Assembly: GCF_900007165.1 (NCBI RefSeq)
Contig: NZ_CYGY02000047.1
Location: 301 to 64,300, forward strand
Length of the DNA stretch: 64,000 nucleotides
Direction of reading: 5' to 3'
Source: Paraburkholderia piptadeniae
GTDB lineage: Bacteria > Pseudomonadota > Gammaproteobacteria > Burkholderiales > Burkholderiaceae
Notes under the pieces: generated by a model
What the model saw: the letters and a program-made list of their open reading frames with translations, nothing else
The model's database searches: none
Told to the model about the DNA's origin: nothing
Position numbers and translations under genes: made by a program
In this document: positions 8,520 through 17,386 of the stretch, piece after piece
How the letters are laid out: the number at the start of each line of letters is the position of its first letter
Numbering within the stretch: position 1 is the first letter of the stretch

Positions 8520-9422
8520 TCATCGTGACTGCGAAGTTGCAATCGCAACGCCGACCACCGCAACACCCATTGCCCACCACGCGGACGGCGGCAGCGTTTC
8601 GCCGAGAAACGCATGGCTCATGAGCGCCGCGGCAGGCGGCACGAAGAAGAACAGCGCAGCCACCTTCGACACCTTGCCGGCGCGCGTCATCGCGAGCAGC
8701 AGGCTGATCGCGATCAGTGAATTGCCGAGCACGAGATACGCCATGACAGCCGTGAAGGTCCCCGTCCACTGCACGTGGCCATGCTCGAACAACATGGCCA
8801 TCGGCGCGCAACACACGAGGCCGACCGCGTACTGGACGAGATTCGCCATCAACGGATCGTTCGATGCGGCCGTGCGCTTTTCATAGAGCATCGCGCCCGT
8901 GATGCCGAGCAGCGCGCCGATTGCGAGCAGAACGGGGCCCAGCGAATCCACCTGGACGCGGCTGCGCGCAACGATGACACCCGCCGCGCCCGCGAGACCG
9001 AGTATGAGCCCCGTCCAGCGGCGTGCACCGACGCGCTCGCCGACCAGCTTCGGCGCGAGCACGCCGACGAGTATCGGTTGCAGCGAGACGATCAGTGCGA
9101 GCACCGACGTCTCGATGCCCGCCGTCATCGACAGATAGCTCAGCCCGAAGTACAGCACCTGCACGAGAAAGCCGACGACGATCAGATGCTTCCACGCATC
9201 CAGCCCGCGCGGCCATGCAGGCCGGCGCACCGCGCACAGGACGACGAGCACGCTGACGCTCAATGCAAAGCGGATCGCAAGAAAGGTGAGGGGCGACGCA
9301 TAGCGCAGGCCGATCTTCGCAATCGGGAAACCGGCGGACCACAACAGCAGAAAGATCACGGGGCCGGCGACCGTCAACCAGCGTTGTCCGTCGGCTGATA
9401 CTGCGTTCGTCGCCTGTTCCAT
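8520..9422 (-). CDS. DMT-superfamily (EamA) transporter
   Basis: The 300-residue protein consists of about ten hydrophobic helices in two EamA repeats (VAGPVIFLLLWSAGFPIAKI in the first, VLLAIGALLGITGAMLYEKR in the second). Members export amino acids or other metabolites across the inner membrane. It converges with glgP, with 17 bases between the stops. A good ribosome-binding site (AAGGATGTAA) precedes the ATG. The substrate cannot be told from sequence. Confidence 0.88.
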   Translation of the reverse strand: MEQATNAVSADGQRWLTVAGPVIFLLLWSAGFPIAKIGLRYASPLTFLAIRFALSVSVLVVLCAVRRPAWPRGLDAWKHLIVVGFLVQVLYFGLSYLSMTAGIETSVLALIVSLQPILVGVLAPKLVGERVGARRWTGLILGLAGAAGVIVARSRVQVDSLGPVLLAIGALLGITGAMLYEKRTAASNDPLMANLVQYAVGLVCCAPMAMLFEHGHVQWTGTFTAVMAYLVLGNSLIAISLLLAMTRAGKVSKVAALFFFVPPAAALMSHAFLGETLPPSAWWAMGVAVVGVAIATSQSR

Positions 9423-10064
9423 TTACATCCTTGTTGGTTGTGAAGTCACGGGGGGTGATTGCAACGCACAATCGCTGCGTTGACAAGCGGGTCAGTCGCA
9501 AGACGCGCGAACGGGTGATGGCGATGGCACAGCAAATGCAGATTTCACGTGAGGTGCGACTGGACACTTTGTGCCCGCCTCAAATCCAAAACACCGTTTC
9601 CCCACGCGGCTCCTACCCTGTAAATCAAGCCCGGCTCGCTCAAGACGCCTTATCAAAGCATCCCTCCACAGGCACCTTTCGGGTGCGCAGCCCGACATCG
9701 GCCTGCCGTTCATCCGCAACGGGGCGCCCGTCGGTGTACTTCCCGTGACACAGGGGCGTGCAGAACTTCCCGCATCTCGCCGACCCAACCGGCCACGTTC
9801 GACAGTCGCGCCGCCCGCTTGAAAAGGCGGCTTTTTTGTGTTCGAGCGAGTGCTGTCTGATGAAAAGTGACACCATCGCATCAGAGTCGGCTTCGATTCT
9901 GACAGCACGCGCTACACCCACTATCCAGGTGGATGCCAGTCCCCGTCGTACTGCGAAGTGAAATTGAAGGACCGCCTCTTGGCTGCCGCTGTCGTTCCGG
10001 ACCCGCTCCGGGCATATGGAACGTCAGCGGATGTCTGATCTACGACCAATAAAAGGGATGAAAA
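9423..10064. other. 640-bp gap, possible RNA or leader region
   Basis: No gene is clear on either strand. The middle part (about 9640-9800) is rich in short inverted repeats and ends in a strong plus-strand terminator, so it could encode a small RNA reading toward the acyltransferase gene. Reading frames across it (one ending AQPDIGLPFIRNG... on plus) have no ribosome-binding site I trust. Confidence 0.35.
9810..9837 (+). terminator. Rho-independent terminator without an assigned gene
   Basis: GCCGCC (9810-9815) pairs with GGCGGC (9826-9831) around a 10-base loop and is followed by six T residues (9832-9837). No coding gene on the plus strand ends shortly before it, which makes it a marker for an unrecognised transcript. 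Confidence 0.75.
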
Positions 10065-10808
10065 ATGGAAATTCTCGAGCTCAACCACGAAGTCATTCGC
10101 ACGGCACGCGACGGCGAAGCAAACCAGAAAGTTGCGAACATCGGCCTTCAGGAGCCGGAACGTCTGCCGTTTACAGTACGTATAGCCGTCACCCGCGAGG
10201 ACATCGCAAAGGCCGTGGCCGTCAGGCGCAGCGCCTATGGGCGTCACTTGCCCGAGTTCGCGCGAACGATGACCATCGAGGACGTCGACATCGCGCCGGG
10301 CACGACGATCCTGCTCGCGGAATCGAGGCTCGATCGCGCACCAATTGGCACGATGCGGGTTCAGACAAACGAATTCGCGGAGTTGCCCGTCGAGCATTCG
10401 GTCGAGCTGCCGTCCTGGTGCGCGTCGGGCCGGCTGGCTGAAGCGACGCGCCTCGCCGTGACGGGGCCGTCGAGCGGCCGGATGGTCAAGATGATGCTGT
10501 TCAAGGCGCTGTTCCTGCTGTGCGAGCAGCGGGGCATCGACTGGCTGCTGATCACGGCACGTTCGCCCATCGACCGTGAGTACGAGGCGATGCTGTTTCG
10601 CGACATTTTTGCCGATCACCGTTATGTTCCAATGACGCATGTCGGCGGGCTGCCGCACCGTGTCATGGCGGGCGAGGTATCGGCGGCGCGCCGGCGCTGG
10701 GCGGAGGCGAGGCACCCGCTGTACAGGTTCGTGTTCGAAACGCCTCACCCGGACCTGGACCTGACGCACCCCGCGGAAGGGGCGCTCTGCCTCGAGGCGG
10801 CGGCGTAA
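10065..10808 (+). CDS. FeeM-like N-acyl amino acid synthase / autoinducer-synthase-fold acyltransferase
   Basis: The 247-residue protein fits the GNAT-like family that includes FeeM N-acyl amino acid synthases and AHL synthases. Supporting blocks are VAVRRSAYGRHLPEF, DIAPGTTILLAESRLDRAPI, GTMRVQTNEF, and RLAEATRLAVTG with the Glu/Arg pair typical of the fold. These enzymes move a fatty acyl group from acyl carrier protein to an amino group. The acyl acceptor is unknown and no luxR gene is adjacent. The ATG is preceded by AAAGGGATG. A strong hairpin and a cyclic-di-GMP gene lie downstream, so a link between lipid signal and c-di-GMP is possible but only inferred. Confidence 0.75.
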   Translation: MEILELNHEVIRTARDGEANQKVANIGLQEPERLPFTVRIAVTREDIAKAVAVRRSAYGRHLPEFARTMTIEDVDIAPGTTILLAESRLDRAPIGTMRVQTNEFAELPVEHSVELPSWCASGRLAEATRLAVTGPSSGRMVKMMLFKALFLLCEQRGIDWLLITARSPIDREYEAMLFRDIFADHRYVPMTHVGGLPHRVMAGEVSAARRRWAEARHPLYRFVFETPHPDLDLTHPAEGALCLEAAA

Positions 10809-10888
10809 TAATTGCCGGCCAGCCACCGGCGCCGCGTTATTGCAGGGATAATGCGGATGCGGGTGGCGGATCAAATGACGGAAAGAGC

Positions 10889-10919
10889 ACGGCTGTGCGT
10901 TATCGGGTTGCACAGCCGT
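10889..10919. repeat. Perfect 10-bp inverted repeat between acyltransferase and GGDEF/EAL genes
   Basis: ACGGCTGTGC (10889-10898) pairs perfectly with GCACAGCCGT (10910-10919) around an 11-base loop. There is no T-run on either side, so it is not a standard terminator; it may be a transcript-stabilising hairpin, a rho-assisted stop or a protein site. A weaker repeat (CCGCGTTAT/ATAATGCGG) lies just before it, near 10832-10856. Confidence 0.65.
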
Positions 10920-10957
10920 CATAAAACAGGCTTTGCTGCATTGGGGGTGCCGCAGAC

Positions 10958-13897
10958 ATGATGCGGTCGCGATGGTTGTCACGAATACTACGTTGCGCTG
11001 GCTCGTCGATCGACGCGTGGCTGGACGCGTTCTCCATTTACGGCGTGCCGGCCGCGGTTGCGATCGGCACGGTCGTCGTGCTGGTGTGCCTGCCGCACGC
11101 ATTCCAGCCGAAAGCCGCGCAACCATTGCAGTTCAAGGTACTCGACGACAAGACCGCGTCGATGGGGCCCGTGGAGGCCCGCGCGGCGCTGTCCGGCGCG
11201 CGCGAAACGACCCGCTACGGCACGAAGCTTTCGGAAACCCCGATCTGGATCGAATTCCTCGCACCCGCATCCCGTTCGGCGGACCGCATTCTCGAATTCC
11301 CGTCGCGCCACGCCACGTCGATGCAATGCTGGCTCGCTTCGAATCTGACGCCGCTCGGCCAGGCTGACCGCGAGCACCAGACGGTGCCGATGCGCGCGGC
11401 CAAGGCCGGCTTTGCGATTCCGTTCGACGCAAACGATAGCGCAAACGTAATCCTGTGCCGCGCGACGTATTCCGGGCCGGCTCAGGTGTCGGTGCTGTCG
11501 TGGGGCCCCGACGAATTTCACGTCTCCGAACTCGACTTCCAGGAAGGCGCCGCGCTGATCGCCGGCGGCCTGCTGACCCTCGCGTGCTTCGTGTTCGTCA
11601 CCGCGCTGATCAATCGCGAATGGACGTACGTGCTGTTTTCCATGTGGCTGGTCGGCAATCTGCGCATGTGCGCCAACGCGATGGGCTGGGACACGCAATG
11701 GGTCGACCGGACGATTCCCTCGACGTCGATCGCCTTCTTGCGCGAACTGAGTTTTGCCGCGTACTACATCGTGACGGGCGCGCTGTTCAGCCGGCTGTTC
11801 CGCCGGGAGCTGCGCCGCACCGGGTTCATCCGGCTCTATCGGACGGCGCAGTGGGCGGGCGTGCTGCTGCTGGTCGCCGCGCTGGTGCTGCCGTATTCGC
11901 GCTTCATTCTGGCGCTGTGGTCGCTCGGCGGCTTCGGAATCTGCGTGCTGATCCTTCATCTCGCGCAGTTCGTCAGGAAAGCGCGCTCGCGGACGGTGAT
12001 GTGGTACGTCGGCTCGCTCGCGGTCGTGCTCGGCTCGACGTTCTCGGAGCTGATCGGCGCGGTGTTCGGCCTGCCCGCGCTCGCGGCAGGGGTGAGCCCC
12101 GTGCTGGCCGCGCTGACTTCGAGCATGATGGCCGCGTTCGCAATCGCCGAGCAGATGCGTGCCGAACGACAGCACCGCCGGCAGGCCGAAATCGACTTGC
12201 GCAACACCTATGACGTGGCTCCCGTCGGGCTTTTCACGCTCGATGCGATGGGCCGCTTCGTTCGCGCGAACCCGGCGCTGCTGCAGATGCTCGCCCTCGA
12301 CAGGGTGTCGTACCGGATGCATCACTGGAACGATTTCTTCGAAGCGGGAGCGTGGGGCAAGCTGGAGTCGTTTCTGACGGGCGGCTCGGTTGGCTCGGGT
12401 GGCGAAGCGGGTATCAACGGCATGACGTTGCTCGGGCAGTCCGACCGGCGCTTTCAAATTTCGGCGATCCGCTCCGGCCAGTTTATCGAAGGGTCGCTGC
12501 AGGACGTGACGGAGCGCTCGAAGGCTGTCGAGCGTCTGCGTTTCCTCGCCGAGCACGATTCGCTGACGGGCCTGCTGAACCGGCGCGGCGTGGAGAGCGC
12601 GATCGCGGCGCAGTCTGAGACGGTTTCGCGCTGGGTGCTGGTCTATATCGATCTGGACCGCTTCAAGCTGATCAACGATCTGTTCGGCCATCAGGCGGGC
12701 GACGAAGTGTTGAGGCTGGTCGCGAAACGCATCGTCGGCATGCTCGACGAGCGCTGCGCGCTTGGGCGTATCGGCGGAGACGAGTTCGTCTGCATCATGA
12801 AGGACGTGTCGATCGACGAAGCGCTCGAACATTGGACCAACGTCGTGAACGCGATCAACGATGTGCCGTATCAGGTCGGCAACCGGGCGTTCATGGTCAA
12901 GGCGTCGATAGGCCTCACCGAATGCGAGCACGGCATGCGCGTGCAGGATGCGCTCGCGCACACGGACCGTGCGTGCCGCGAGGCGAAGCACAAATCGGGC
13001 AACAGCATCGTTGCGTACCGGCGCGGCGCCGCGGCGTTCGAGCACCGCGCGGCCGAATTGCGGCTCGTCGAGTCGTTCCGCGGCACCAGTCTCCCGCCGG
13101 GGCTGTTCCTGCTGATGCAGCCCATCATGTCGCTGTCCGCGCCGTATGATTCGCTGAACTTCGAAGTGCTGCTGCGCATGCGCTCGCCGGAAGGGCAGCT
13201 CATCACGCCGGACCGCATCCTGAGCGCGGCCGAAGAATCGGGCGCGATCGCCGCCATCGACATGTGGGTCGTCAAGACCACGCTCGAATGGATCTCCGGG
13301 CATCAGGCGCATCTTGCGAATACGCAGTTCATCTGCGTGAACCTGAACGGCGCGTCGCTGAACGACGAGCGGTTCACGCGCGAGATTTTCGATCTGCTGG
13401 TGGAGCACCGGCCCGTCTTGCAGTACCTGTGCCTCGAAATCACCGAAAGTGTCGCACTGCACGATCTGGAGAACACGCAGCGCTTTATCGCGCGCATTCA
13501 TGACCTCGGCGCGAAAATTGCGCTCGACGACTTCGGCGCGGGCTATACGTCGTTCCGTTATCTCAAGCTCTTGTCCGCCGATGCATTGAAGATCGACGGC
13601 GAATTCGTGCGTTCGATGCGCGAGCATCCAAAGGACGTGGCGATCGTCGAGGCGCTGGTCTCGCTCGCGGGCGCGCTCGGCATGCGCAGCGTCGCGGAGT
13701 GGGTCGAGGACGCCGATACGCTGACGATGCTCAGGGAACTCGGCGTCGACTACGTGCAGGGCTACGCGATCGCGCGGCCACTGGAGCCCGAGCTGATTCT
13801 CGCAGCGAAGTCGTCCGCTGATTTCGTGACGGATTCCGCCGTGGCGAGCGCGATCAGCGCGCAGGCGCGTTCGAACGACCCCTTCGAGATTTACTAG
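10958..13897 (+). CDS. Membrane-bound PAS-GGDEF-EAL cyclic-di-GMP enzyme
   Basis: The 979-residue protein begins with a membrane helix (about 28-48), a periplasmic domain of about 150 residues and then about seven membrane helices (about 200-400), a 7TM sensor layout. A PAS-like domain follows (VGLFTLDAMGRFVRANPALL, near 425). The GGDEF domain has an intact active-site motif (RIGGDEFVCI near 605), which supports diguanylate cyclase activity. The EAL domain reads FEVLLRM in place of EAL, but keeps CVNLNGASL, CLEITES, the DDFGAGYTSF loop (near 856), LKIDGEF and the late Glu in VAEWVED, so phosphodiesterase activity is also plausible. It may be bifunctional. The signal is unknown. Confidence 0.92.
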   Translation: MMRSRWLSRILRCAGSSIDAWLDAFSIYGVPAAVAIGTVVVLVCLPHAFQPKAAQPLQFKVLDDKTASMGPVEARAALSGARETTRYGTKLSETPIWIEFLAPASRSADRILEFPSRHATSMQCWLASNLTPLGQADREHQTVPMRAAKAGFAIPFDANDSANVILCRATYSGPAQVSVLSWGPDEFHVSELDFQEGAALIAGGLLTLACFVFVTALINREWTYVLFSMWLVGNLRMCANAMGWDTQWVDRTIPSTSIAFLRELSFAAYYIVTGALFSRLFRRELRRTGFIRLYRTAQWAGVLLLVAALVLPYSRFILALWSLGGFGICVLILHLAQFVRKARSRTVMWYVGSLAVVLGSTFSELIGAVFGLPALAAGVSPVLAALTSSMMAAFAIAEQMRAERQHRRQAEIDLRNTYDVAPVGLFTLDAMGRFVRANPALLQMLALDRVSYRMHHWNDFFEAGAWGKLESFLTGGSVGSGGEAGINGMTLLGQSDRRFQISAIRSGQFIEGSLQDVTERSKAVERLRFLAEHDSLTGLLNRRGVESAIAAQSETVSRWVLVYIDLDRFKLINDLFGHQAGDEVLRLVAKRIVGMLDERCALGRIGGDEFVCIMKDVSIDEALEHWTNVVNAINDVPYQVGNRAFMVKASIGLTECEHGMRVQDALAHTDRACREAKHKSGNSIVAYRRGAAAFEHRAAELRLVESFRGTSLPPGLFLLMQPIMSLSAPYDSLNFEVLLRMRSPEGQLITPDRILSAAEESGAIAAIDMWVVKTTLEWISGHQAHLANTQFICVNLNGASLNDERFTREIFDLLVEHRPVLQYLCLEITESVALHDLENTQRFIARIHDLGAKIALDDFGAGYTSFRYLKLLSADALKIDGEFVRSMREHPKDVAIVEALVSLAGALGMRSVAEWVEDADTLTMLRELGVDYVQGYAIARPLEPELILAAKSSADFVTDSAVASAISAQARSNDPFEIY

Positions 13898-14264
13898 GCT
13901 CGTGTACTGAACTGGCGCAGTCTCCGCATCGGAGGCTTGCGCGCCGACGCGCTTCATCCCTTCATCCAATAGCGCGTGGGTGCTCTCAAGCGTCAATGAC
14001 GCTTCATGACCGCTTTCCACGGATATAACCCTCGCTTCGCTCAATTCATTCGACGCAGCCGTTCCTCCCTGCAAGCGTCGCGCCTGCTTTCCTCCTTCTC
14101 TGAAATTTTCCCGAAAAAACTCATCGGCATTGCTTGCCAGGGAATGTACTTATTAGAGTACCGTTGTATACCGACGTACTCTGAGTTGGAGCGAAACGAC
14201 GTGCCACTCAGGCAGCATCGCACCAGAACACGTCTGATAACAGTTGAACAACGGGAGCTTCAGA
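13898..14264. other. Promoter region of the tricarballylate-type locus
   Basis: About 370 bases without a gene. It is AT-richer than its surroundings and contains the operator-like element at 14157-14180, described separately. Confidence 0.6.
14157..14180. promoter_or_regulatory. Operator-like palindrome, copy 1
   Basis: This 24-bp element has outer arms AGTAC and GTACT and a central GTATAC, all sharing one dyad centre. An element identical at 21 of 24 positions lies at 22504-22527 before the quinone oxidoreductase. A central GTATAC palindrome is typical of GntR/FCD regulators. It lies 85 bases before the flavoprotein start. The likely binder is the GntR protein encoded at 20267-20974. Confidence 0.75.
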
Positions 14265-15746
14265 ATGGCTGACTATGATGTGATCGTCGTAGGCGCGGGC
14301 AATGCCGCGCTGGCAGCAGCAGTATCCGCGCGCGAGAACGGCGCCGAACGCGTCGTCGTACTGGAGAAGGCGCCTCGCGCGATGCGCGGCGGCAATACGC
14401 ACTGGAGCGGCGGCGTGCTGCGATTTGCTTTCGACGATCCGCGCGAAATCGGGCCACTGCTGCCTGGCGTCGAGAAAGAGTTCGAAGACTTCTATGCCGG
14501 CATCCAACCCTATACGCGCGCCGATTTCCACGGCGACCTGATGCGTGTCACGAGCGGGCAAACTGATCCTGTTCTGTCGCGCGTGCTGGTCGACAACTCG
14601 AAGGACACCGTCTTCTGGATGCACGAAACCGGTCAGATCAAGATGGAGCCCGCCGTCAGCCTGACGGGCGTGCGCAAGGGCAATCAGATCATCTGGGCGC
14701 GCGGGCTCGTCGTGCGGGCGGAGCATGAAGGCGTGGGCCTTTCGCGCAGCTGGTTCGCGGCCGTCGAGCGGCTCGGCATCGCGGTGCGCTACGGTGCGGC
14801 CGTCACTGCGCTGCTGCAGGACGAAAGCGGTCGCGTGAGCGGCGTTCGCGTGCGCGATGACGAAGGTATTCACGAATTGCGGAGCCGTTCGGTGATTCTC
14901 GGTTGCGGCGGCTTCGAAGCGAACGTGCAGATGCGCACGCAACATATCGGCCCGCTCGTCGGCGGCGCGAAAGTGCGCGGCACACCGCACAATCAGGGCG
15001 ACGGGCTGCGCATGGCGATGGCCATCGGCGCGATGCCGTGGGGGCAATGGAGCGGCTGTCACGCGACGCCCATCAGCGCCGACTGGGGCAACTTCGCGCC
15101 GCGCGAAATGACAGACCGCAGCAATCGACTGAGCTACTTGTATGGCGTGATGATCAACCGCAAAGGCAATCGCTTCGTCGACGAAGGCGAAGACGGCGCG
15201 ATGTTCACTTACGCCAAATACGGGCGCGCGATTCTCGCCGAACCCGGTGCGAAGGTCTATCAGCTGTTCGATTCGAAAACCGTGCATCTGCTCGAACCGC
15301 GTTACTCGACAAGCGATCCGCTTCGAGCCGATACGCTCGAGGCCTTGATCGAGCAACTCGATATCGACGACAAGCCGCGCGCGCTCAAGACGCTCCGAGA
15401 GTACAACGCCGCAGCACACGATATCGAAGAGGGCTTCGATGCGACGGGCAAAGACGGTCTGTCGACACACGGCCTCACGCCGGAGAAATCCAATTGGGCG
15501 CTCAAGCTGGACAAGCCGCCGTTCTACGCCTATTCGGCGACGGGCGGCATCACGTTTACGTTCGGCGGCGTGAAGGTCGACGAAGAGGCGCGCGTGATCG
15601 GCACGGACTGGCGTCCGATTCGGGGTCTCACCGCGTGTGGCGAAATGGTCGGCGGCCTGTTCTACGACAACTATCCGGCGGGCACGGGACTGGTTTCGGG
15701 CGCAACGTTCGGGCGCATCGCGGGCCGGACCTCAGCGCGCGCCTGA
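14265..15746 (+). CDS. FAD-dependent dehydrogenase of the tricarballylate dehydrogenase (TcuA) type
   Basis: About 493 residues from the ATG that follows GGGAG. The N-terminal MADYDVIVVGAGNAALAAAV is a Rossmann FAD-binding motif. RGGNTHWSGGVLRF and ATGGITFTFGGVKVDEEARV plus NYPAGTGLVSGATFGRIAG mark the fumarate reductase/succinate dehydrogenase flavoprotein superfamily and resemble TcuA, which oxidises tricarballylate to cis-aconitate. Genes for two MmgE/PrpD proteins and an MFS carrier follow in the same direction, which fits oxidation of a tricarboxylate-like substrate and then hydration or decarboxylation. The true substrate is not shown by sequence. An FeS partner (TcuB) is not seen. Confidence 0.8.
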   Translation: MADYDVIVVGAGNAALAAAVSARENGAERVVVLEKAPRAMRGGNTHWSGGVLRFAFDDPREIGPLLPGVEKEFEDFYAGIQPYTRADFHGDLMRVTSGQTDPVLSRVLVDNSKDTVFWMHETGQIKMEPAVSLTGVRKGNQIIWARGLVVRAEHEGVGLSRSWFAAVERLGIAVRYGAAVTALLQDESGRVSGVRVRDDEGIHELRSRSVILGCGGFEANVQMRTQHIGPLVGGAKVRGTPHNQGDGLRMAMAIGAMPWGQWSGCHATPISADWGNFAPREMTDRSNRLSYLYGVMINRKGNRFVDEGEDGAMFTYAKYGRAILAEPGAKVYQLFDSKTVHLLEPRYSTSDPLRADTLEALIEQLDIDDKPRALKTLREYNAAAHDIEEGFDATGKDGLSTHGLTPEKSNWALKLDKPPFYAYSATGGITFTFGGVKVDEEARVIGTDWRPIRGLTACGEMVGGLFYDNYPAGTGLVSGATFGRIAGRTSARA

Positions 15747-15759
15747 AGAGGAGGGGAAC

Positions 15760-17247
15760 ATGAGCCAGCCTCAACTGGACGACGAACGCGAATGGCCGAT
15801 TGCAAAGCGGCTCGCGCAGCGCATCGCCGCGTTCGACGCGCAAGATCTGACGCCGCGTGCGCTTGCGGCGGCGCGCACGGCGATCATCGACACGATCGGT
15901 GTGACGCTCGCAGGTTCCGCCGAGCCCTGCGTGCGGATTCTGCTCGACACGCCGGGCATCGCCGATGCGCCCGGCAAGTGCACGGTCCTGGGCACGAACG
16001 TGAGAACGTCTGCACTCGATGCCGCGTTGCTCAACGGCACGGCCTCGCATGCCCTCGACTACGACGATTTCAGCCAGCCCATGGGCGGGCATCAATCGGT
16101 GCCGCTCGTCGCACCGCTGCTTGCGCTCGCCGAAGAACGCAAGCTGTCCGGCAACGCGTTGATCGCCGCGTATGTGATCGGTATTGAAACGGAGATACGG
16201 CTTGCGCGCGCGGTGAATTTTCACCACTACGACAAGGGCTGGCATCCGACAGCGACGCTCGGCATCTTCGGAACCGTCGCGGCTACAAGCCATCTGCTGA
16301 AGCTCGATAGCGAACAGATCGCAACGGCGCTTGCGATTGCGGCGTCGCTGGCGGCAGGGCTGAAGGCGAACTTCGGAACGATGGTCAAACCATTGCATGT
16401 CGGGCACATCGGCCGCAGCGGCCTCTTTGCGGTGCTGATCGCGGAACGCGGCTTCACCGCGAATGCCGCGGCGATCGAACACAGGCAGGGCTTTTTCAAT
16501 GCGTTCAATGGCCCCGGTCATTACGACGCGCAACGTATCTTCGAGAACTGGGGCACGCCGCTGGAGGTCGAAAGCGAGACGCTGGGCCTCAAGCAGTTTC
16601 CATGCTGCGGCAGCACGCATCCGGCGATCGCGATGGCGCTTGCGCTCGTGCATGAGGAGCATGTGAAGCCGGAGCAGATCGAGTCGATTCATATTCAGGC
16701 GCACCGGCGGCGGCTTCCGCACACCGACAACCCCGATCCGCGCACGCCGCTCGGCGCGAAGTTCAGCGTGCAATATGCGGTCGCGCGTGCGCTTGTCGAT
16801 GGTGTCGTGCGGCTCGAGAATTTCGAGGGCGACGCGCATCTCGATCCGCGCGTTCGTCGGCTGCTCGCGATCACGCGCACCGATCCGCATCCGGACATGC
16901 CGGAAGACGCGGAGCACCAGTTCGGCGCGGAAGTGACGCTGACGCTGCGCGACGGACGCGTGCTGTCGCGCCGCATCGACAATCTGATCGGGCGTGGACC
17001 CGCGAATCCGATGTCGACAGACGAGTTGTGGGAGAAGTTCGCCGATTGCAGCAAGCGGGCGATCGGTTCATCCGAAGCACTCGCGCTTTACGAGCGGCTC
17101 GAAGCGCTCGAAGAAGTGAGCGACGTCAGCACGCTTGCGCGTCTCTTGGCAAAGCGTGTGCTGCCCGGCGGCGACGTTGCAAAGCAAAAACTCGAAGTGT
17201 CGTCGGCGCCTGAGCGCAAGTCGGAGGAAACAGCCTGGGTGCCGTGA
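15760..17247 (+). CDS. MmgE/PrpD family protein, copy 1
   Basis: The 495-residue protein starts 13 bases after the flavoprotein stop, behind GAGGGG. It has the family hallmarks: AARTAIIDTIGVTLAGSAEP near the N-terminus, ALLNGTASHALDYDDF, NFHHYDKGWHPTATLGIFGT, VKPLHVGHIGRSGL and FPCCGSTHPAIAMALAL. The family contains 2-methylcitrate dehydratase, cis-aconitate decarboxylase and iminodisuccinate epimerase. It is slightly longer than usual because of a charged C-terminal tail (SAPERKSEETAWVP). It probably acts on the product of the flavoprotein; this is inference. Confidence 0.88.
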   Translation: MSQPQLDDEREWPIAKRLAQRIAAFDAQDLTPRALAAARTAIIDTIGVTLAGSAEPCVRILLDTPGIADAPGKCTVLGTNVRTSALDAALLNGTASHALDYDDFSQPMGGHQSVPLVAPLLALAEERKLSGNALIAAYVIGIETEIRLARAVNFHHYDKGWHPTATLGIFGTVAATSHLLKLDSEQIATALAIAASLAAGLKANFGTMVKPLHVGHIGRSGLFAVLIAERGFTANAAAIEHRQGFFNAFNGPGHYDAQRIFENWGTPLEVESETLGLKQFPCCGSTHPAIAMALALVHEEHVKPEQIESIHIQAHRRRLPHTDNPDPRTPLGAKFSVQYAVARALVDGVVRLENFEGDAHLDPRVRRLLAITRTDPHPDMPEDAEHQFGAEVTLTLRDGRVLSRRIDNLIGRGPANPMSTDELWEKFADCSKRAIGSSEALALYERLEALEEVSDVSTLARLLAKRVLPGGDVAKQKLEVSSAPERKSEETAWVP

Positions 17248-17386
17248 GTGCGCAGGCGAACAGGCAGCCGGTTGCGAGACAAGAAACTACGGATGGAGAC
17301 AGACATGCTGAATGTTTTCGGATCATCTGGAAGTGGGAGCGCAGTTCGTAATGGTCGCGCGGGGTTCGCGGGATGGGAGGCGTCCC

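Noticed and set aside
9492..9908. Open frames on both strands in the 640-bp gap, one ending AQPDIGLPFIRNG
   Set aside because: No ribosome-binding site and the frames run across a strong terminator; vague likeness to phage ash-type proteins was not firm enough.
10988..14074. Minus-strand open frame of 1028 codons opposite the GGDEF/EAL gene
   Set aside because: It mirrors the plus-strand gene, which has clear domains. High GC gives long antisense frames; its product is Arg/Gln/His-rich with no domain.
14208..15470. Minus-strand open frame opposite the TcuA-like gene
   Set aside because: Antisense shadow without start context or domain.
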